DNA of 64,000 nucleotides, from NCBI GenBank assembly GCA_964247705.1, contig CAXTVQ010000001.1, positions 1 to 64,000 on the forward strand, read 5' to 3'. The DNA is from LMUY01 sp964247705. GTDB lineage: Bacteria; Pseudomonadota; Alphaproteobacteria; Acetobacterales; Acetobacteraceae. A model generated the notes under the pieces. It made no database searches and was not told the DNA's origin. It saw only the letters and a program-made list of their open reading frames with translations. Positions within the stretch are counted from its first letter, which is position 1; each line of letters begins with the position of its first letter. The translations under genes were made by a program, and so were the position numbers. Positions 59,621 to 64,000 of this stretch are shown here, in pieces.

Positions 59621-60397
59621 GTGACGTTCCTTCGCACCCTGTGCCTCCTCTGCCTCGTCCTCGCCGGACGTGCCGCCGCGGCACCCCTCGCCCCCGACCC
59701 GGCGTGGCTGGTGGCCCAAAGCGGCCAGTGCGAGGCCGCCATCGCCACCGCCGAAACCAAATACAGCCTTCCGCACGGCCTGCTCGGCAGCATCGCCAAG
59801 GTCGAGAGCGGGCGCCCGATCTCCGCCATGCGGGACGTGCGCGCCTGGCCCTGGACGATCGACGCGGACGGCCAGGGCTTGTTCCTGGACAGCAAGGCCG
59901 CCGCTATCGCCTGGGTCGCGCAGGCCCAGGCCACCGGCCAACACCATTTCATCGACGTCGGCTGCATGCAGGTGGACCTTCCGATGCATCCCGGCGCGTT
60001 CCGCTCGCTGGACGAGGCGTTCGACCCCGTCATCAACGCTGACTACGCCGCCCGTTATCTACGCTCGCTCCACGACGAAGCGCATGGCGACTGGAACGAG
60101 GCCGTTGGGCTGTATCACTCGCACACGCCGGACCTGGCCGATGACTACCGCAACCGGGTCGCCGCGGTCGGCGCCGGGATCCTCACCGGGATCGGCGGCC
60201 CGGAACCGCTCTATGCCCGGGCAATGCGGCAAGGGACGCTGCGCCTGGCGTTGGCGGGCGGGGGAATGCTGTTGGTCAACCTGCACCGCCAGCCGCGGCT
60301 GCGCCCGCAACGCCCGATGTCGCGCTGCCAGATCGCGGCGATCCTGGATCCGCTGCTGCCGAAAAAGGTCAAGGGCTGCGAGGCGATGCGGGGCTAG
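59621..60397 (+). CDS. Exported lytic transglycosylase-like protein
   Basis: 258 residues from GTG 59621; an ATG at 59600 adds seven residues. Signal peptide TFLRTLCLLCLVLAGRAAAAP. CEAAIATAETKYSLPHGLLGSIAKVESG is the SLT-type helix pair with the catalytic glutamate in VESG. It shows FIDVGCMQVDLPMHPGAF and NAAVGLYHSHTP-like (here NEAVGLYHSHTP) motifs of the transglycosylase domain. It would cleave peptidoglycan glycan strands in the periplasm. The C-terminal 60 residues are basic and unmatched. Confidence 0.8.
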   Translation: MTFLRTLCLLCLVLAGRAAAAPLAPDPAWLVAQSGQCEAAIATAETKYSLPHGLLGSIAKVESGRPISAMRDVRAWPWTIDADGQGLFLDSKAAAIAWVAQAQATGQHHFIDVGCMQVDLPMHPGAFRSLDEAFDPVINADYAARYLRSLHDEAHGDWNEAVGLYHSHTPDLADDYRNRVAAVGAGILTGIGGPEPLYARAMRQGTLRLALAGGGMLLVNLHRQPRLRPQRPMSRCQIAAILDPLLPKKVKGCEAMRG

Positions 60398-60402
60398 CTG
60401 GA

Positions 60403-62505
60403 CTAGGGCCGCCGTACGATAACGGCGTCTACCGCCATCCCGCCCTTCGGCAGGGCGATGAATGGGTTGATCTCCACGCTCTCCACCTCGCTCTCGTGCT
60501 CCAGCGCGAAACGGGCCAAGCGCACCAGCGTGTCGGCAATCGTGTCCAGATCCACCGGCTCCGTGCCGCGGGCGCCCTGCAGCAAGGCGGCGCCCTTGAT
60601 CGCCAGGATCTGCGCCAAGGCGGCTTCGCGCGTCAGCGGGGCGAGGCGGAAGGTCACGTCCCGCAGCACTTCCACGAACACGCCGCCGAGGCCGAACATC
60701 GCAATCGGGCCGAACGCCGGGTCACGGTGCACGCCGATCACCGTCTCCACGCCGCGGACCATGGGTGCCACCAGCCCGCCGGCGATGCGCGCGCCCGGCG
60801 CGGCAGCCCGCACGGCGGCCATCATGGTAGGCCACGCCGCTTCGACCTCGGCGCGGTTTGCCAGGCCCAGGCGCACGCCGCCGGCTTCGGATTTGTGCGG
60901 CAGGTCCGGTGACAGCACCTTCAGCGCCACGGGGAAGCCGAGCGCTTCGGCCGCCTCACCCGCTTCACCGGCGCTCCGTACCACGCGGTCCGGCACGAAG
61001 CAGATGCCCTCGGCGGCCAGCACGGCCTTGGCTTGCGCCTCGTCGATCGGGCCCGGCGGCAAGGTCAGCCGCCGGCGCGCCAACGCGTCCAGCGCCGAGC
61101 GTGACGCCCAGGCGCGCTCGAAATGCATCAGGCCGGCGGTGGCGCGGACCGCCCGGCTCGGCTCCTCCATGACGAAGAAACCGTCTGCCTCCAGCACCTG
61201 CCGGATCTCGGCCGAGCATACCAGGCAGAGCACGATCGCACGGTGCGGGTTGCGGGCGCGCAGGGCCAGCAGCGTCTCGCGCGCCTGCATCATGCGGGGC
61301 GCACTGCGGCCCATCAGGGCGAAGAACACGATGATCGCGTCGAAGCCGCCCTCGCCGGCCATCACATCCATGATGCGAGCGAACAGTGAGGGGTCGTTGA
61401 TCACCTGCGCCGTCGTGTCCACCGGGTTGCGCGGACTGGCGAACGGCAGCATGGCGCGGATCGCGGCCTGCGCCGGGTCGGGCAGCGCCGGCAGTTCGAC
61501 GCCGAGCTCGGTCGCGACGTCCGCCATCAATACGCCAACGCCGCCCGAGATGGTCGCGATGCCCAACCGCCGGCCACGCGGCAAGCAGCCGGCGGCACAG
61601 GCGATGCCTAAGTCCACCATCTCCTCGATCGAGCCGGCGCGGTATGCCCCGCTTTCAGCCAGCGCCGCGGCATAGGCGCTGTCCGTCCCGGCGAGCGCGC
61701 CCGTGTGGGAGGCGGCTGCGGCGGCGCCCAGGGCCGAGGTGCCGACCTTCATCGCGATCACCGGCTTGCGCGCGGCAGCAGCCGCCTCCAGGGCGCGGCG
61801 CAGGCGGTCGCCGTCGCGGCAGCCCTCCATGGCGAGCATGATGATGGACGTCGCGGGGTCAGCGGCAAGCCAGGCGACGCAGTCCGCTACGTCCACGTCC
61901 GCCTCGTTGCCGGTCGCGACGAAATGGCTGAACCCGGCGCCGCGGCCCAGCAGCATCGTGAGCACGTAGGTGCCGAACGCACCGCTCTGGCTCACCACGG
62001 CGATGCGCCCCGGCTTGATATCGGCGTCCGGGATGGAGGCGGAGAAGGTCGCGAGCACGCCGGCCGCGATGTTGCAGACGCCGAGGCAGTTCGGCCCGAG
62101 CAGGCGAATGCCGGCGGCACGGCAGCGCTCGGCGAGCGTGCGTTGCAGCGCAGCGCCGGCCTCGTCAACTTCGCCAAGACCCGAGGTGAACATGACGATG
62201 GCGCCGACCCGCTTGGCGATGCAGGACGCGATGGCGTCTTCCGCCCGCTGCACGGGCAGGGCCAGGATTACCATGTCCACCGGGTCCGGCGCGTCCTCCA
62301 GCCGCGCGAAGCAGGGCAGGCCCTGGATCGTGCTTTGCGAAGGGTTCACCGGAAAGATGCGGCCGGCATAACGCGCATTGAGCAAGTAGGCGATCGGACG
62401 GCCGCCGATCTTGGCCGGGTCGGACGAGGCCCCGATCACCGCAATGCTCGCCGGCCGGAACAGGCGGTCGAGCGACGGTGCGGCCTCTATGATCGTGTCC
62501 GGCAT
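60403..62505 (-). CDS. Acyl-CoA synthetase, ADP(NDP)-forming, fused type (second copy)
   Basis: 700 residues from ATG 62505 (AAGGGACC upstream). Same architecture as the gene at 8252: CoA-binding domain (LFRPASIAVIGASSDPAKIGG), ligase region with ASHTGALAG (His267), and ATP-grasp C-terminus (LGFPVALKVLSPDLPHKSE, GVHRDPAFGPIAMFGLGG). The two proteins are clearly distinct in detail. It converts a carboxylate, CoA and ATP to acyl-CoA. It is divergent from an ABC importer of the nitrate/sulfonate type, whose substrate it could activate (inference). Confidence 0.88.
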   Translation of the reverse strand: MPDTIIEAAPSLDRLFRPASIAVIGASSDPAKIGGRPIAYLLNARYAGRIFPVNPSQSTIQGLPCFARLEDAPDPVDMVILALPVQRAEDAIASCIAKRVGAIVMFTSGLGEVDEAGAALQRTLAERCRAAGIRLLGPNCLGVCNIAAGVLATFSASIPDADIKPGRIAVVSQSGAFGTYVLTMLLGRGAGFSHFVATGNEADVDVADCVAWLAADPATSIIMLAMEGCRDGDRLRRALEAAAAARKPVIAMKVGTSALGAAAAASHTGALAGTDSAYAAALAESGAYRAGSIEEMVDLGIACAAGCLPRGRRLGIATISGGVGVLMADVATELGVELPALPDPAQAAIRAMLPFASPRNPVDTTAQVINDPSLFARIMDVMAGEGGFDAIIVFFALMGRSAPRMMQARETLLALRARNPHRAIVLCLVCSAEIRQVLEADGFFVMEEPSRAVRATAGLMHFERAWASRSALDALARRRLTLPPGPIDEAQAKAVLAAEGICFVPDRVVRSAGEAGEAAEALGFPVALKVLSPDLPHKSEAGGVRLGLANRAEVEAAWPTMMAAVRAAAPGARIAGGLVAPMVRGVETVIGVHRDPAFGPIAMFGLGGVFVEVLRDVTFRLAPLTREAALAQILAIKGAALLQGARGTEPVDLDTIADTLVRLARFALEHESEVESVEINPFIALPKGGMAVDAVIVRRP

Positions 62506-62711
62506 ACGCGGTGGTCCCTTCGCCGGCCCCCGTTGAACCGGGGGCTTGTCGTTGACATCGGCGCTCGCCACCGACTAGCTTTGTTATAATAACTGGCCGT
62601 CCCGGCATGCAATCGAACGCGCCGGGCGCAATAGTATAAGCCATCCCACCGGAACCGGTGCGCCATGGCGGGGGAGTGGATGCGCACCTGTCCTGCACCG
62701 GCGGAACACTC
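62506..62711. promoter_or_regulatory. Divergent promoter region, AT-rich patch
   Basis: The 206 bases between the ligase and the ATPase gene contain an AT-rich island around 62581-62592 (TTGTTATAATAA) and another near 62630. A TATAAT stands at 62585, but no well-spaced -35 accompanies it on the plus strand. Promoters for both genes are expected here without being resolvable by eye. Confidence 0.4.
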
Positions 62712-63512
62712 GTGCTGATCCGCCCGGAATACCCGGCGAACCGCGAGGCTTTGCTCTCCGTCTCGGGTGTGACACTAACCTACGCAACCGGCAATTCACT
62801 CGTCACCGCGACCCACCGGGTTGATTTCGAGGTGTTCACCGGCGACCGCTTCGTGCTGCTCGGGCCTTCGGGCTGCGGCAAGTCGAGCCTGTTGAAATCG
62901 GTAGGTGGCTATCTGCCGCCGACCGAGGGCAGCATCCGGCTGCGTGGCCAGCCGATCCATGCACCCGGCCCGGACCGCATGATGGTGTTCCAGGAGTTCG
63001 ACCAGTTGCTGCCGTGGCGCACCGTCCGGCAGAACGTGATGTTCCCGATGCTGGCCTCGCGCAAATGGCCGCGGCGCGAAGCGCTGGATCGGGCGGACGC
63101 GATCCTGGCGATGGTCGGCCTTGCGAAGTTCCGCGAGAGCTACCCCCACACCCTGTCCGGCGGCATGAAGCAGCGTGTGGCCATTGCCCGCGGCATGGCG
63201 ATGGAACCCGACATCCTGCTGATGGACGAACCGTTCGCGGCGTTGGACAGCATGACCCGGTCCGCAATGCAGGACGAATTGCTGCGGTTGTGGGAACAGA
63301 CTGGCTGCACGCTGCTGTTCGTGACGCACTCGATTGCCGAGGCCATCAAGATCGGCAACCGTATCCTGCTGCTCTCGGCCCATCCCGGCCGGGTTCGGGC
63401 GGAGATCAACAGCGTGCCGTCCGGCAACGCCGACCCGGCGATCGCGCGCGAGTTGGAGGCGCGGATCTACGGCCTGCTGTTCGGCGGCGCCGCTTCCGCC
63501 GCGGCGGCCTGA
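62712..63512 (+). CDS. ABC transporter ATPase, nitrate/sulfonate/taurine type
   Basis: 266 residues from GTG 62712; a GTG at 62658 is an alternative start. Walker A GPSGCGKSS, LSGGMKQRVAIARGMAMEP and Walker B LLMDEPFAALDSMTR are intact, and FVTHSIAEAIKIGN is the H-loop. It is similar in type to the ATPase at 22522 but differs in detail (for example VFQEFDQLLPWRT). It is followed after one base by a permease gene. The binding protein is presumably beyond the window. Confidence 0.9.
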   Translation: MLIRPEYPANREALLSVSGVTLTYATGNSLVTATHRVDFEVFTGDRFVLLGPSGCGKSSLLKSVGGYLPPTEGSIRLRGQPIHAPGPDRMMVFQEFDQLLPWRTVRQNVMFPMLASRKWPRREALDRADAILAMVGLAKFRESYPHTLSGGMKQRVAIARGMAMEPDILLMDEPFAALDSMTRSAMQDELLRLWEQTGCTLLFVTHSIAEAIKIGNRILLLSAHPGRVRAEINSVPSGNADPAIARELEARIYGLLFGGAASAAAA

Positions 63513-63513
63513 C

Positions 63514-64000
63514 ATGATGCGTCCCGAGATTGTCCACGAACTGCCGCCCGCCGATGGGTTATCCGTCACGTCGCGGCAGCTATCATGGTTCCAGCGGGTC
63601 TACCGCAGCTCGCTCGCGCGGCGGTTGTTCGTCATCGCGGCGCTTGGTGCGGTGTGGCAGGGCTACGCAACCTACGCCGACAATCCCCTGCTGTTCCCGA
63701 CACTCACCGACACGGTCCAGGCGCTGATCGAGAACCTGGGCAACGGCGAATTGCCGCTGCGCGTTGCGGTGTCGCTGCAGACGCTGGTGATCGGCTACGC
63801 GGGCGGCGTGGCGCTCGCCGCCGTGCTGGTGGCGTTGGCGACGTCCTCGTTGTTAGGCGCGTCCTTGCTCGAGACGCTGACGGCGATGCTGAACCCGCTG
63901 CCGTCGATCGCGCTGTTGCCGCTGGCGCTGCTGTGGTTCGGCATCGGCCAAGGCAGCATCCTGTTCGTGCTGCTGCACGCCGTGACGTGGGTGGTGGCGA
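63514..64000 (+). CDS. ABC transporter permease, nitrate/sulfonate/taurine type; runs off the right edge
   Basis: About 162 residues are present and open to base 64000. After a polar start (MMRPEIVHELPPADG) comes ALGAVWQGYATYADNPLLFPTLTDTV, the usual permease opening, then GNGELPLRVAVSLQTLVIGYAGGVALAAVLVALA. ATG 63514 or 63517 may start it. It pairs with the ATPase encoded immediately upstream. The EAA loop lies beyond the edge. Confidence 0.85.
   Translation, partial: MMRPEIVHELPPADGLSVTSRQLSWFQRVYRSSLARRLFVIAALGAVWQGYATYADNPLLFPTLTDTVQALIENLGNGELPLRVAVSLQTLVIGYAGGVALAAVLVALATSSLLGASLLETLTAMLNPLPSIALLPLALLWFGIGQGSILFVLLHAVTWVVA

Noticed and set aside
59374..60036. 220-codon minus-strand frame over the AT-rich region and transglycosylase
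   Set aside because: Most of it is antisense to the transglycosylase gene, and the translation has no motif.
62552..62590. TTGACA and TATAAT as a promoter pair
   Set aside because: The spacer is 27 bases, far from the 16-18 needed, so the pair is not credible as a sigma70 promoter.
1..64000. CRISPR arrays, tRNA or rRNA genes, insertion sequences, phage genes
   Set aside because: No regularly spaced repeat array, no cloverleaf candidates in the intergenic spaces I read, and no transposase, integrase or phage structural motif among the plausible genes. Short RNAs could be missed by eye.

Overview
The window is very GC-rich (third codon positions almost always G or C), tightly packed, and full of ATGA/GTGA/TTGA start-stop overlaps. 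The core genes argB, yihA, yidC, yidD, rnpA, rpmH and mreBCD-mrdA-rodA identify a Gram-negative alphaproteobacterium. Gene content and style suggest Rhodospirillales, most likely Acetobacteraceae; this is an inference, because no rRNA gene is present. One run of 100 N (35976-36075) is an assembly gap.

Layout. 1-351: 5' end of an exported carboxylesterase. 551-12281: a ten-gene operon that appears to import and beta-oxidise an unknown carboxylate (CaiB/BaiF CoA transferase, Liv-type ABC transporter, short-chain reductase, two acyl-CoA dehydrogenases flanking an ADP-forming acyl-CoA ligase, enoyl-CoA hydratase). 12291-16766: a LysR regulator divergent from a cupin (hydroxynitrile-lyase-like)/tautomerase/SDR/Bcr-type exporter/SDR operon. 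16763-19449: GH15 glycosidase and an SDR on the minus strand. 19666-26705: an exported protein, a b-type cytochrome plus molybdenum-cofactor lipoprotein, then a sulfonate/nitrate/taurine-type ABC transporter with a sulfatase and its own formylglycine-generating enzyme. 26817-30299: unknown protein, MFS transporter, exported hydrolase, small exported protein.

30370-36512 (minus): a partial type II secretion operon (gspH-I-J-L-M-N-D) directly after argB, without gspE, F, G or K here. 36515-40796 (minus): argB, yihA, yidC, yidD, rnpA, rpmH. 41033-41551: an orphan membrane protein ending in a histidine-kinase-like phosphoacceptor helix. 41583-47218 (minus): the rod-shape operon mreB-mreC-mreD-mrdA-rodA. 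47493-60397: mixed housekeeping and unknown genes (glycine-zipper lipoprotein, SSS symporter with DUF3311 partner, DHA2 exporter, DUF4340 protein, Nudix, MsrP, dGTPase-like protein, A-type Fe-S carrier, exonuclease III, a frameshifted unknown gene, a transglycosylase). 60403-64000: a second ADP-forming acyl-CoA ligase, divergent from a second nitrate/sulfonate-type ABC transporter that runs off the window.

The observations most worth following are the cupin with all the hydroxynitrile-lyase ligands beside a duplicated-tail tautomerase, the probable heteromeric acyl-CoA dehydrogenase, the sulfatase/FGE/transporter cassette, the intergenic hairpin element found directly after two transporter binding-protein genes, the orphan phosphoacceptor protein, MsrP paired with an unknown membrane protein, and the repeat-rich gspH-gspI junction at the assembly gap.
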